A stretch of 64,000 bases of DNA from Capsaspora owczarzaki ATCC 30864. Lineage: Eukaryota; Opisthokonta; Filasterea. The translations under genes and the position numbers were made by a program. The notes under the pieces were generated by a model. The model had not been told where the DNA came from, did not search any database, and saw only the letters and a program-made list of their open reading frames with translations. This document shows, piece after piece, positions 1 through 14,640 of the stretch; position 1 is the stretch's first letter, and each line of letters opens with the position of its first letter. Location of the stretch: NCBI RefSeq assembly GCF_000151315.2, contig NW_011887292.1, positions 3,460,241-3,524,240 of the forward strand, read 5' to 3'.

Positions 1-992
1 TGATGGGCGTCTACCAAGCCAAAGGCATGGATGGTACGTCAACTCGCGCTGACGCATAAGTTTTTTGGCTATTGCAGCGAGAAAAATAGGACAACAGGAA
101 TCGGGGAAGAGGCGGGGGGCATCAGTTGAAACAAAGCGACGTGCACGGTGAGCGAGAAGAACGCGCTCATGGCACGACGTTGTTCTGTTCTCTAGCCGAC
201 GGCATGCAACATGTCAGTGAAGCGCTACTAATCCCCGCGTCATTGTGGATGGAACGAGCGCCATTCAAAACCCCGGAGAAAAAGACCGACAAAACTGACA
301 ATAAGAATTAAAAACAAAAAGTCGCTACGTTTTTCTTTCAAGTCTCCGTGATGACGAGCACACAAAAGCACACCGACTTCCATCTCCATCCACTCTACAA
401 GAATCAGGCACAAGTATTCTAACACGTCTCGCCAAAGGAGCACGAGCAGGCTAGGGAATGGATTGTCGTCGTCGGTCATCCAGCGTTCATTGTCGAATCG
501 CTATTTTTTTGTTATTGTTTTTCGTTCGACTTTTTCTCCCTTTCGGAATTTCAGTAACGATGCCTCTTCTTCATCACAAACGAATCGATGGACATTAATT
601 TGATGCACAACGGTATGAATTGGAACAAACCAAACCAAATTTGACCATCGTTCTTGTTTTTTGTTTTTTTCCTGTTCCGACAATACACAGATCCGGTCAT
701 TCGTGCGAACTGGGATTACCGCAACATGTCCGAGTTCCACGCTCCGCGCCAGAATGCCGTCTCATTTGAGATTGGCGTGCACGGGGGCATGGCCAAGCCC
801 GAGCGTCGCGCTTCAAGTGAGCAGCTCCCTGCGGCGCAGGACGTTCTGACAACCAGCATGGGTGCGCCAAGTCTCATCCCGACTGGGATTTCCCAATCGT
901 CCGTCAAAGGATCAGAGATGGTTCCTCCTCCTGCGAGCCTTGCGAACACTAGCAAGTCTACCTGGCAGGGTCCTTCAACCGTTCGCAATTAA
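1..992 (+). CDS. 3' end of an unidentified gene (two exons seen)
   Basis: The window opens inside an exon (1-33) that ends in a GTACGT donor. An intron of about 660 bp ends at a CACAG acceptor, and the last exon is 691-992 with a TAA stop. The phases agree: one base is left over before the intron and two after it, giving an Asp codon. The visible C-terminus is about 110 residues, beginning MGVYQAKGMDDPVIRANWDY and ending in a Ser/Pro-rich, probably disordered tail. I do not recognise the family and the N-terminal part lies outside the window. The 282 bp after the stop is a convergent 3' region shared with the SPX-PAP2 gene. Confidence 0.55.
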
Positions 993-1274
993 ACCCAGTG
1001 GCAATCGACCCGCTCCTCGGTTTTCGGTGTTCATGCGTTGTTTGATCTACTTGGTCCCGATTGGCAAGCGCGTGCAGGTGCACGCTTGCGGGGGTGGGGT
1101 GGGGTGAAAATGGTTGTTCCAAGCCGTCTGGAATGGTGTGAATAGAAAAATGTCTTTTTTGGTGTTGCAAGACAACAATAAACCATTCAAAAGGTGGGGA
1201 TAATTTATGATAACAAAACACAAGAATAACAAAACAACACTGCGCCACAAAAATGCCAATCGCAACTACGAGAG

Positions 1275-3851
1275 TTAACTAGTTGCTTTAGTCGTCGAGA
1301 CTACCGAAGGCTGGCGTGCCAGAGACGGGGGAGAAGCGAGCGTGCGAGGGACTGGGGTGCTCGGAACGGAGGAGGATGCTTGTCGCTTGAGCTGCGGCGA
1401 AACCCCGCCGGCAGCAGAGGCCATTGCTGCGGCAGACAAGCGCACCATGCTGGGCGTGAGGGTTCGGCGGATCGGACGAAGCTTGCTCGCCGCGCCAGTA
1501 CCCTTGATATTGGCCGCCCGCATGCACATGACAAAGAGTAGCGGAGCCAGGAAGATGACCCAGACTGGCATGAGCAAGTTGAATAGGTGATAGAAGACGG
1601 TGGTAACGTCCAACTGGGAGATGGCAGCAATGGCCTCAGACTTGGCTGCGTGCCTGGAGGCAATGCCAACGAGCCCGTAAAGACAGGTTTTGAGGAACGC
1701 TGGAAGGAGCACAAATACATAGGCACCACCTAGGGCGAGCGGCACTCGTTGGAAAAACGAAAATCGCTCCAGTGCACCAGACAGGTATCGACGGTTGGCA
1801 AGCCAAGCCACCAGGCAGCCAAAGACAAGTGGCGTGTTGGACCAGTTCAGGTTCAAGTACATGCGGCTTGCACCAGAGCCCGGCCGGAGTCCACAAACGG
1901 TCTCCATGTTGGATTGCCAGTCGGCCTCGAAGGCTGGCGGCCACAGCTCCACGAGCGTGTCAAGGGCTAGCGTCAGCAGAGTAGCACCAATGACAATCAG
2001 CGCAATGCTGCGGCTGCTCGGTTGGAGGCGGAAACGGGTGTATCGGCGGTAGACTTGTTCCTCGCCCTTCGCATAGACGACGAGACAAAGAATAGCACAC
2101 GTCCATCCAACGACCAGATCGGCAATAGTGTGCGTGCCGATATACTGCACGCACCAAAAGATGAGCATTTGGTACAAGATGGTCACGAGGAGCAGCCATG
2201 GACGTTTGAACTTGAGCAACAAAAAGCCAAGCGCGGTCAAGCTGACCATCGAGTGACCCGATGGCAGCGAATAGCCCTTGCCGCAATAGAATGCCTGATA
2301 CGACGTGCAGAGCCAAAAGCCTCTTGGCGATCGAATAATGTTCTTGGCCAGACTTTTGATGGCAAAGCCAATGGCCACGAATGCGACTGCCGACGAGCCG
2401 TGGCGCGAGTCATACAGCCACAGGACGACGGCACACAACAAGAGCCAAAACTTGGACGTGATTCGGTTGTGAATCATATCGGTAAAGTCGTCCACCAGCT
2501 TTGACCGCTGCGTATCATGCAGATACTGGGTGATGGTGCAGCCAGTGGCCTGGATCTGAACTCCGGCTACTTGTATCAACAAACTCTCCAATAGTACCAG
2601 AAATACGGTCCAGAGGAGGATCTTGTTGAGGGAGATTCGCTTCACGTAGGCAAATGCTCGGAAAACGAGTTCTGACGGGCGTTGCAGAAACAGCTGTACG
2701 GGGTGTGTTGATGCGTACATGCTGCGAGCAGTGCTCGCGTTTAGTAGTGGGTATTGAACCAGCAGCTGGTCGAGCATAATCTGCGGAGCAATAGAGGAGA
2801 GCGAGCGAGAGAGCGAACAAAGGAGCGAGTGAGCGAACGAGTAAGCAAGCGGTCTCTCGAGGATGCTTGTTTCACTCCCGACTTACTTGTGAATCTTGGA
2901 GCAACTGTGGGAAGAAATTGGAAGTGTAAAAGTGCTGTCCAGCCACGAGCGGCATAAATTCAGCTTTGAGGACTGACTTTGTGTTTTTGTCGTCTGCCAA
3001 ACAGATAGAGACCACTTGCCCAGTCAGACCTGCACTGCGACTTCCACCAAATGCGACAGCAGGACAGACAACCATCACTGCAGCTTACACTTCTTGAGAA
3101 TCTTGACAAACGCAGTGTAGTTGAGTTGTCCATACTGCAAGAGCTGCCGTAGCTCTTCCACAAAGTCGTAGAACGCAACAAAGACATCCGCGGCATTCGC
3201 TTGCGACGTTCGCGAGTTGAGCTGTCGTGTTGAATGTTGAAAAGCAGCGAAGAAGGTGCGGTGGGAGGAGAACGTGAGTGAGTGTGCGTCATACGGAGAC
3301 AAGGAGAGGTTTGCGGTGTGTTCAGAATGGGTAACCACACAAACCTTGCCACGAGTTTCCAACGAAAACGCGACAACTGCCATCGCGTCAACACGAACAC
3401 ACACAAACACATGCATCCGCAACGAGAGCGAGACGATGATTTCTGTCCGAGCTCGACTTTGACACGAATCGACATAGGGACCCCAGCGGTTTCAAAACCT
3501 TACCAGCATATGCGCCTGGCTCATTAGATGACGCTCAAAGTGCGCCTTGCACTCGTCTTCCTTGAGCTGGACAAAGTCGTTGATCTTGCCGAGCTCGCCC
3601 AGAATGAACTTGCGAAAGTTCTGCTGCTCGGTCGCGCGGTGGACTCTGGCTGCCTCCACCGCAGCCGTGTGGGTGCTGCTGTCGGTTGTGCTGTCATCGG
3701 ACTCTCCGGACGCGGCGGCTCGCCTGGCTGCACGGTACGCCTGCGCCGCAGCCACCACGCGCTTGATGAACTTCTTGCCAGACTTGTAGTCAAAGTACTG
3801 GTCGGCCCAAGCCGGGAAGCTGGTCTCTGCAATCGTGCGGCCGAACTTCAT
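1275..3851 (-). CDS. SPX domain fused to PAP2-superfamily membrane phosphatase
   Basis: Four exons (3851-3504, 3221-3089, 2993-2887, 2780-1275) have matching phases and give 697 residues. Exons 1-3 encode a full SPX domain: MKFGR start, then LNYTAFVKILKKYDKNT, whose Lys residues are known in the family to bind inositol pyrophosphates, then the FYTSNFF region. Exon 4 follows in frame (phase 0, CCGCAG acceptor). It encodes a polytopic membrane protein with PAP2 motifs: K342-x6-R349, PSGH at about 369-372, and His413-x3-Asp417. The usual Arg six residues before His413 is Val, and the Pro of motif 1 is Gly, so phosphatase activity is not certain; a transferase is possible. More hydrophobic segments follow, then a Ser/Pro-rich cytosolic tail. 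The family acts on lipid phosphates or small phosphoesters in membranes. The exon join is inferred from splice sites only; the ATG in exon 4 could instead start a separate PAP2 gene. Confidence 0.75.
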
Positions 3852-5332
3852 TCGTTCTGCGTCCCTCGAACCCTGTTTCGCCCTATTTTTGTGCTGATGG
3901 TGGTGAGCCTTTTGGTTTTTCGCTGGGCCTCCCGCACCACCAAAAGAGCAAGGGCAGAAGGAAGTGCAAGAAACCTGGACCGCAGGGCTTTTGCTTGGAA
4001 GCGACAATGGGGGGGGGGGGGCCCAACGAGGCTGAATTGGGAGAAGAAAAGGAAGGCGGTTTTAACCTTTTTTTTTTTTTTTTTTAACAAAGCGTCAAAA
4101 AAGAAAAGGAGTGTTAAAGTAAATTGGAGATTTTGAGCGACGCAGGAGTGTGGATGGGGAGTCCGTGTGTGAGTGAGCGAGAGAGCGATCTGTGAGTGCA
4201 AAATAAACAAAGCGGGAGGGGGAAAAAACCAAAGGGAGCACAGACGAGGGGAGAAGAGGAGCGGCGGAGGGCAGGGTGGACTTTGACTCCGGTCGCTCCA
4301 TCACGACCAGCACAAAAACAGAGCAAATCTCCATGGTCGCATGAGCTGCGAGCTGACCTCCGAGAAAAAAAAAGAAAAAAAAAAGACAACAGTGAACGCA
4401 CGCCACAGTGGCGAAACGGGGACGAGTAGACCCCACGGAAGCGACCAAAATGCCCCAATCCTCAGAACGGTTCCGTTCGTCGAATTCGCCGCCAAGGTTT
4501 CTTGCTTTGGGGTTCGTCGCGAGCCACCACCACCCCTTCCACCAGGACGCTCGCCCAAAAAACCCAAACACAACCCCAAGCAGCCACCACCAAAACTTTG
4601 TCCTGCAATGGAACGAGTCGACCAAGGCTGATCCATACCGAAAAAAACAAGGAAACCCACAAACAACAATCAAACACCAAAAAATAAAAAAATAAAAAAA
4701 TAAAATAAAATGAGTGGCTCGATCCTCGAAATTTGGCAACGAGATTCGAGCTGTTGACGAGGCGTACGCTCGGCTCTCAAGTTGAAAATAAGGGTGTACG
4801 GGTGCCTTTTCGCCAAAGCGAGCAGAGGCGGTTTGCGGAAAGAGGATAACGATGCGGAAACAAGTTTTCGATTGGGGACCAATCCCGAGCGTTTTCGGTC
4901 CAACGTGCCGGTCATGCTGATCTTTACAACGTTGAGGTGCAGCACACCTCACTGTCTTTGACCCCCTCCTGGAGCGACAGAAAATCCCCACTGTGACGCA
5001 GCTAAATACTCCCAAAGCTTCCGCAAGCCAAAAGCACCCTTGTTCAAAGCGTCAGTGTAAGCGAAGAACCGATTCAAATTGTGCTTCAAAAAAAAAAGTC
5101 CCAACACGATAAACCAAAGCAAAGCTTTTTAATCTTGAACGCACCTGAAGCGCAGTGCCTCTCGCTCACACGCCTATCAGTCGCAAGCGACAGTGGCGTG
5201 ACCAGATTAACTGGGTGTCCACCCTCGCGAGACGCCGATCCTGTTGCTTGTGATTTGGTTGTGAAAAAACAACAACAAAAAACGAAAATCTGTATTGTTT
5301 GTTTTTCAACAAAATGAAAATAACTTTCCTCG
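3852..5332. other. intergenic, no gene seen
   Basis: This stretch lies between the 5' end of the SPX-PAP2 gene and the 3' end of the carrier gene, both on the minus strand. It holds a G run near 4010, a T run at 4068-4086, A-rich tracts near 4370 and 4680-4710, and GAGTGAGCGAGAGAGCGA-like tracts near 4170. Long frames here translate to low-complexity Phe/Ser-rich sequence without domain character. It probably carries the SPX-PAP2 promoter and 5' UTR. Confidence 0.6.
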
Positions 5333-7203
5333 TCATGCAATCTCTGCTTGGGAGCGCAAAAAGGACTTTGAAAACTCAAACGCAACAAAGGCAGCGCCGT
5401 TGGCTGGGAAGGCACGGAGGATGCATGGCGAAAGGCCGACAAAGAGCCCTCGCCAGCCGGACTCTTGCAGCGAAACGCGGAAGCAATGCACTAGGCCGCG
5501 ATACCGCGGTGATTGCAGATCGTCGCATTGCACTTTGGATTTGAGCAAGTCGATCGGATAGATAAACGTCCAGTACAGCATGCCAGTCAAGCCGCCAGAC
5601 ATGATGATGCGCTCTGTTTCGGGCCTGGTTGCTGGATAGTGGGTCTTGAACATTTCGTACGCCCCAAAGTACATGACGTTGCCGGGACACTCGCGCAGCA
5701 TGGTGACGTTCAACCCAATAAACAAACCGCGGATGCCGCGTTGCTGCACCACCTCACGCAACATCCCCATTGGACCAAGCTGCGTTGCTGTTGTTGTTGT
5801 TGTTGCTGTTGTTGTTGCAGCGGATGCCGCGGAGGAGGCAGCCGAGGCCTGCATGCTGGAAAACAGCCTCCGTTGGCGTGTCCGCGCGGAAACATCAGCC
5901 TGAAATGACTGCAGAGCGCAGCTGCGACAGCATGGCTGGCTGATGGGTTACGGAACGGAAATGCTGCTGGTGATGGTGTCTTTGCCATCCTGAGGTGGCG
6001 GACGAATACGACCTGCTGGGCACATTTGTTGAAACAGCAGGCTGACCAGCAGCAGGTGCAACAAACCTGGTTGAGGAGGACGCAGTTATGGAGGAGGCGA
6101 CCGATTTGCTGTCGTACTGGACCTGGAGACGTGCCTTGACGAGCTCTAACGGACAGTAGAGGAGGCTTTCCAGCGCACCAGTGGCAGTGCACGAAAGCAC
6201 AAAGTTGGCTGTGCTGAGTTGCCCCGTTAACGGATTGCTCAAGCGGCTCTTAAACTCTTCAAAGGTGCCAAAGAGAATGGAGTTGAATACGATCGAAGCG
6301 ACCAGCGGCGAGCTCATGCCCTTGAAGAGTGCTCGCACGCCCTCCTTGCGGATGGTCTGCTGCAGGCAGTCATACGGACCCTTGAACAGCGGGTTGGTGA
6401 CGGATTGAGTTTGCAAGCGCACTGTGCGATGAAAGGGTGGATTAGCATTCAGAATAGTGAGTTGTTGTTGTTGTTGTTGTTGTTTGCGACTCTCGTTTTC
6501 CAACACTTCCAAACGTCAAGTCACGTCGATCAGTGTGGGTGAGAGAGTGACCATGACCATGACCATCGGATCGGAGGTGAACCAAAAGAAGTCAGTGCTG
6601 AACGGATTCGCCCGTTCCTAAAAAGCACCGTCCTAGCTGCTGCTGCTGCGGCTGCTGCTGCTGTTGCTTGCTGCAAATCAGAACCATAGCCACAGCGACC
6701 AGAATCGCAGCAACGGCATTAGCGTTGTCAGAGTGCGAGACAGCAGTCGGAAGATCGAGGAGTGCGAACCGAATCAACAAAAAGAGTCATGCCAATGAAC
6801 GTCCAGCACCAGTCCACGCTCCCCATAGCACATGCAAACACACACACACCCTCCTCTTCCGCCATGCCATCCGTGTCAAAGTGTGTGTGCAGCAGCAGCA
6901 GCGAGCGTGCACATTTTGGCGGGAAAAACCACAAAGCAATAGAACTATCAAAAAAAAAAAAAAAATAAAAAATAAAAAATAAAAAAAATGCAGTTCCGTT
7001 GATGTTCGCTTTGTACCTTTGATGGTGTCGAAAGGGTGGCCGATGAGCGACTGGGCAATGCCTGCAAAGCTGCCAGAGATGAAGTGGTCCATCTTGGAGA
7101 AGCGCGGCTCGGCGTGCGGCAGGTGGCTGTGGTGCGGCGGTCCGCCGTGGTCGCTCAAGTCCGACATGGAAGACGTCAACGCGGTTTCGGTCTCGCTCCC
7201 CAT
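5333..7203 (-). CDS. mitochondrial carrier family (SLC25) transporter
   Basis: Exon 1 (7203-7017) ends at GHPFDTIK. Exon 2 starts at 6421 after a CACAG acceptor and restores PFDTIKVRLQTQ across the junction, the first carrier signature. The second (PLELVKARLQ) lies in exon 2 and the third (PIDLLKSKV) in the last exon, so all three repeats of the six-helix fold are present. The second intron is less clear: donor GTTTGT at 6066 and acceptor before 5921 keep the frame and give 376 residues, but other sites are possible. Low-complexity Ser/Thr/Ala sequence sits between repeats 2 and 3. The phrase LRECPGNVMYFGAYE resembles the carnitine, ornithine and basic amino-acid branch (SLC25A20/29/45 types). 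Substrate is not assignable from sequence alone. The inner mitochondrial membrane is the expected site. Intron 1 (6422-7016) is low-complexity filler. Confidence 0.8.
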
Positions 7204-8059
7204 GTGTGTGTGCTGCGCTTCAACGCTCCAACAGTGGAACAGACGTAGTTGATGCGTGTGGGTGTGTTAATAATGTGTCGTAGTATGAAATGCCAGACGA
7301 TGACAATCAAAGAAAAAACAAAAAACAAGACGAGTGGCAGGAATAGGAAAATGGATTGAAAAAACGCGGGAAAAAGACGAATTTTAAAGAACTGAGTCGG
7401 TTCGGTTTTGCTGAGTCGGTTTGAAGATCAGAAACACCTGTTGAACGTTTGTTACAAATTCTGGTTGCTGTTTTTTTTGGTTGGTTTGTTACGTTTTGCA
7501 AGTCCCAAAAACGATTGAATGAAAGCAACGGCAAGAGGCAATGCTTTCCCACTGATTTTTCATTGTCAATCACGATGATCACTTTTGCTTTTCCCTTCTT
7601 TCTGTTTTTTTTTTTGACTTTGATTGAGTTTGCTCCTTTGCTTGTTGTTTGCATTGCATCGCAGTCGTTGTTCTTTGTTCTTGATCTTGTCACAGATGGA
7701 AAGGTAAAAGTGAAAAACGTAGAAAAAAAAAAAGCGCTAAAAAACAATGTGGCTCGATACACGAACGGTTGAACCAATAAAGACCAAAAGTCACTCCCAC
7801 CACCCGAAACAAGAAGCGTAGATCTCGACTGCCAGAGTGTGCTGCTTGAGCGACAAAGCCCCAAACACACTAGAGGCCACTGAGAAAGCGACCGGAGAGA
7901 AAAAAACAAAAAAACGGGGCTGTGGCTGAACTGAGCTTGCTTGATCGCGCTGACCTTTCCCATCGAGACTGACCCTCCCGCCGTATGTGTGTGTGTGTGT
8001 GTGTGTACCGATATCACGAGAGTAGCACAGACAACGAATCGCTCTTGTCCAGGTCGGCT
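7204..8059. promoter_or_regulatory. divergent intergenic region between carrier and MFSD1-like genes
   Basis: These 856 bp separate two head-to-head genes, so they must contain both promoters and both 5' UTRs. A (GT)n microsatellite at about 7984-8006 lies 54 bp before the MFSD1-like start codon. I see no defined TATA or initiator element. Confidence 0.5.
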
Positions 8060-10333
<2,274 letters not shown>

Positions 10334-10514
10334 ACAACTGTTCCCTCATTCATTCGAGGTGTCCTCGCACGTTTCGCTTTGTGCGAGTTCCTCCCTTTCC
10401 CTCGCATTTGCATCCCATTTGATTTTGTTTGCCAATATACTTGTTCCAATCTTTACACACGCGCTTGAGCGTATAAAGTTGTCATTGTGTGAAGTGTGTC
10501 AAGTTTGTCAGTCT

Positions 10515-10518
<4 letters not shown>

Positions 10519-10562
<44 letters not shown>

Positions 10563-10592
10563 CTTTTTTTTTTCTTTTTTTTTTCTTTTCGT
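10519..10592. repeat. poly-T tract before the glycosylase start codon
   Basis: A run of about 45 T followed by T-rich sequence broken by single C bases, ending about 15 bp before the ATG at 10602. Similar T or A homopolymers recur near 10731, 10953, 11649, 18568, 36775, 45408, 56690 and 63164. They look like a general feature of non-coding DNA here. Confidence 0.9.
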
Positions 10593-10601
10593 TTTGACAC
10601 A

Positions 10602-10727
10602 ATGCCGGAGCTTCCCGAACTTGAGCGCGCCAGGAACTTTCTGCTGCTCACCTGCCGCGGGAAGAAAGTCGTGCAAGTATCAGTGGTACGTGTTGAATGA
10701 GTCGAGCTGAAGCGCTTGCTCTGGCGC

Positions 10728-10759
<32 letters not shown>

Positions 10760-13700
10760 TGCTTTTTCGATGTCGCTCGTCGCAACACGCTCCCTCTGCA
10801 CGCGATTCGCGGCTGGAGCTGCGGTGGCCGAGTGGGATTTTGCCATGAGGTGACACACGCCTGGGCTTGCCACCGAAGCGGCCACAGCCCCACACGCTCG
10901 AGCCAGACTGCTCCAACCCCGCGACAACGCGTGGACGATGAGAGAGCGCGACCTTTTTTTTTTTTTTTTTTTTTTTCACTTTTTTCACTTTTATTTTTTT
11001 CACTTTTCTTTTATTTTTGCCCTTTTTTTTCTTCGGCTGCTTCACGCTTGCGCTTGCTCGGAGCCCCTTTTGTCCTCCTTTGCTCTTCCATGCTGTATGA
11101 TTGATCTCCGTGTCCTGCCGTTGCTGATGGCAATACGATCGGTGGCATAAGCACGGCCTTGAGAACAGAAATTGACAAGCAAAAAAACGAACACACAAAA
11201 AAAAAACAAAAACAAAAAAAAAAAACGAACAAAAAAAAAGCGAAAAAAAGCCTGCGCTTTTTGCTTGCCGTTCTCGTTGCTTCGCGAGCAGTTGAGGCGA
11301 TGAGTGGTAGAGAGCTGGGAAAACGCTCACACTCAATTCCAGCCACGGCCGCTGGCGAGGATCACACTCATAAGATGCGCCGATAAAGATCAACAAAAAA
11401 ATCATTAAAAAATTTAAAATTCATTTTTTGAATTTTGTCTTTTTTTTTTTTTCTTTGTTGATCATTTCGTTCTGCTGTCATCAGTGATCTGGCCTGTTGT
11501 TCGAGGTGATGCTTGGAGGACTGTCTTGAGCAGAGGGACCTTTGCACCTGCCATGCATGCACACACCTTTATCGCTTCTTATTCGCGTCGCCATCCCAAA
11601 CGCCTTTTGTTGTATTTTTGTCGTTTTTTATTTTATTTATTTCGTTGATTTTTTTTTTTTTTTTTTTTTTGGTTTTGGTTTTGGCGCGCTTTTTTGCTTC
11701 CACCCGCCATTTTTTCCCCTCATTCTCATCTGACTCACTTGTTTGTTGATGCGTCGCGTACATCAGGACGAGGACACGCTTGTGTTTGATGGCGTTGCAC
11801 CGCAGCAGTTTGCTCAGCAGTTTGTTGGTCGAACGGTGCGCGATGTGAAGCGCCACGGCAAGCACATTTGGATTGAGTTTGACGGCGGTAGCGACGCCGC
11901 CTTCCACTTTGGCCTGACGGGTAACTTTTTCTTCAAGTCGCAAACGTCGGGAAAGGTGTTCAAGGCCCACTCGGGTCGTTTGCCGGACGACGACGAGGCG
12001 AGCGAGGAGCGCACCCAAGAGGAGAACGAGCGCATCCAAGAGAAGCAGACGGAGCAATCGTTGCGCAGCCGCGGTGCCCTGACCCCGTCCCCATACCGTC
12101 GTGCTCGCGTTGACTTTGACTACCAGCCCGTCGACGCGGACATTGACGCTTCCTTGAGCCAGAGCGAGGAGGTCCACGATGGCCACTGGCCCCCCAAGGA
12201 CTCCAAGTGCGAATTTTCGTTTGACGACCAGAGCCGACTTTCCTTCACCAACACTTGCCGGCTCGGCCGAATCCGTGCTCTGGCCGATTCCTGGGCAGAG
12301 CCACCAATCTGCTTCCTCGGATTCGACCCGCTCACGCCCGTCGAGCAAGGCGCGTTTAACGCCGCGCTCGTCCGCCGAAACGTCCCGATCAAGGCGCTGC
12401 TGCTTGACCAGTCCTTCCTGGCTGGCGTGGGCAACTGGGTGGCTGATGAAGTACTGTACCAGGCTGGCATCCATCCCGAGCAATACACCAATACACTTTC
12501 TGGCGAGCAACTCGCGGCACTGCTCGACAAGATTCAGAGCGTGGTCCGCATTGCTGTCCAGCTGAATGCCGACCCGTCCAAGTATCCTTCCGACTGGCTT
12601 TACCACCACCGGTTTTCCAAGGACGACCAGGTGATTGGCGGGGAGAAGCTTAGTTTTGTCGCCGTCGGCGGTCGCACATCAGCGCTGCTGCCCTCGCGCC
12701 AGAAAATCCCGCGCGGTGTCAATGTTGGCGCGTCCAACGGCTCCCCGTCTCTGTCGTCCCTGGGCGCTGCGGACCATGGCGCCGATGCCTACGGCGCTGA
12801 CAACACGGTTGCCGCCTTCCTGGCAGCAACGCAACAGAGCTCTGCTCCCAGCTCTTCTGCTGCATCGTCGCAGGCAATGCTCCAGCAGCAATTGCAGGCC
12901 ATGCGCCATCAGCATCAGCTGCCACAGCAAAGCCAGGCACATCAGGCCCAGCATCACCTGCAACAGCAGCAACAGCTCCAGTCACAGCATCATCATCACC
13001 AGCAGCAGCAGCAGCAGCAGCAGCACCAGCTGCAGCAACAAGCACTCAATCCGACCACGTTCGGCCATTCAGGAGCCACGACGGCTTCGCTGGTGGGCGG
13101 TCTGGCGCAGCACCTGGGCGCAGGCGCCAACGGCAGTCACATGCTGGCCGCAGCGTCCGCCTCAGCCGGTGCCGCTGACGACCAACCGCGCCGCTCGCGT
13201 GGCCGACCGCGCAAAGACCCGACCGGCCCGCTGAAAGTGAAGGTGCCGTTTATTGGCCCAGACGGCTTGCCGCGCAAGCGCGGACGCCCGAAGAAAGACC
13301 CCAACGCGCCCGTGGTGCCGCGCAAGCCGCTGTCTGCTACCCAGGTGAAGCGCAACAAACTAAAAGGTGGCGTCGTGCCCACGGTGCAGCACATGGCTGG
13401 CTTCCACGGCGGTGCGATTGCTATGCCTGGAGTGAATGGCGGTGTCAAGAAGCGCGGGCGCCCGCGGTTGGATGCTGCGGGAAGCGCTGCACGCCCTGCC
13501 GTCAGAACTGCTGCCCTACAGCTCACACAGTACGGATATCCCGCTATGCCAGGGCTCATGCTCAACCAATTGCCCGGAATGCCCGGATTCAATCCCGCCC
13601 AGGGCGGCGTGGATGCGTTGGCCGCTGCCGCGGCGGCCGCATCTGCTGGTGGAAAGAAAGGCAAGCCGCCAAAGGAGCCCAAGCCGCTCTCCAAGGCCAA

Positions 13701-14016
13701 GTTGAAGAAACAGGCCAAAGCACTCGAGCAAGCGCAACTGCTCCTCCAGCAGCAACAGCAGCAACAGCAGCAGCAGCAACAGCAGCAGCAAGCTCACCTT
13801 CATGCACAGCACCTGCAACATGCTCAGCATTTGCCACCTGGCTCGCAACAGCAGCTGCTGCAACAGCAACAGCAACAACTCCAGCAACACAATCTGCTTT
13901 TCCAACAGCAACACCTGCAGCAACAGATGCAGCTGCAACAACAGCAGCACATGCTCGGGCTCCAGCAGCAGCATCCGCAGCTGCAGCAGCTCCAGCAACA
14001 GCAACTGCAACAACAA

Positions 14017-14048
<32 letters not shown>

Positions 14049-14640
14049 CGGCCACAATGCCCACCAACAGCAGATGCTCCAGAACGCCAACTATGGCCAT
14101 GGCATCGGTGGCGACCAGTCGCTCAACATGATGTTTGCGGCGCTGATGGACCACCCCAACGCTTTCATGCAGGGTAACTCGTCTTCTTCTGCCGTTCCCA
14201 CAGCGGCTGCCGCCGCCGCCACTGGCAAGGCAAGCAAGCGCAAGGGCGATTCGCCCGCCGCGCCTCCGAAAAAGGGCGCTCGGGCTGATTTGCCTGCTGT
14301 CGGAACAGGCTTCCCTCCCAACCCCTCGACTGCTGGCAATATCAACGCGGCCGCTGCCGCTGGAAAGAAGCCGAGCAAGAAGAAGCACCAGGAGGCTGTT
14401 GCACAGCCAGTTCCGCAGAGTCACATGCACCAACTGCAACAACAGCACCAGCATCAACTCCAGCAACAGCAACAGCAGCAACAACAACAGCAGTTGTTGC
14501 AGCAGCAGCAACAGCACCATCTTCTTCAGCAACAGCAGCAACAGCATCTATTGCAGCAACAGCAACAGCAGCAGCTTCACCTTCAACAGATGCATCTCCA
14601 GCAGCAACAACAACAGCAGCAACACTTGCACCGTCGCTGA
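10602..14640 (+). CDS. Fpg/Nei-family DNA glycosylase with poly-Gln and AT-hook tail
   Basis: Exon 1 (10602-10685) gives MPELPELERA. Exon 2 (11767-14640) follows an intron of 1,081 bp; the product has 985 residues. The N-terminal third is a formamidopyrimidine-DNA glycosylase of the plant/fungal FPG type. Pro2 and Glu3 are the known catalytic residues. The helix-two-turn-helix lies in DQSFLAGVGNWVADEVLYQA, and GGRTSALLPSRQK fits a zincless finger. Its role would be excision of oxidised purines in base-excision repair. After about residue 320 comes a 650-residue tail rich in Gln, encoded by mixed CAG/CAA runs, with three AT-hook-like cores: RGRPRKDP (about 501), RGRPKKDP (about 531) and RGRPRLD (about 588). 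AT-hooks bind the minor groove of AT-rich DNA. T runs of 17 to about 45 bases lie just before the start codon and in the intron. Confidence 0.88.

Noticed and set aside
4095-5015. Open frame of about 306 codons on the minus strand
   Set aside because: Translation is low-complexity Phe/Ser/Arg sequence running through homopolymer tracts, with no domain pattern; best read as intergenic DNA.
11569-12609. 346-codon minus-strand frame
   Set aside because: It is antisense to the glycosylase exon, whose own frame carries all family motifs.
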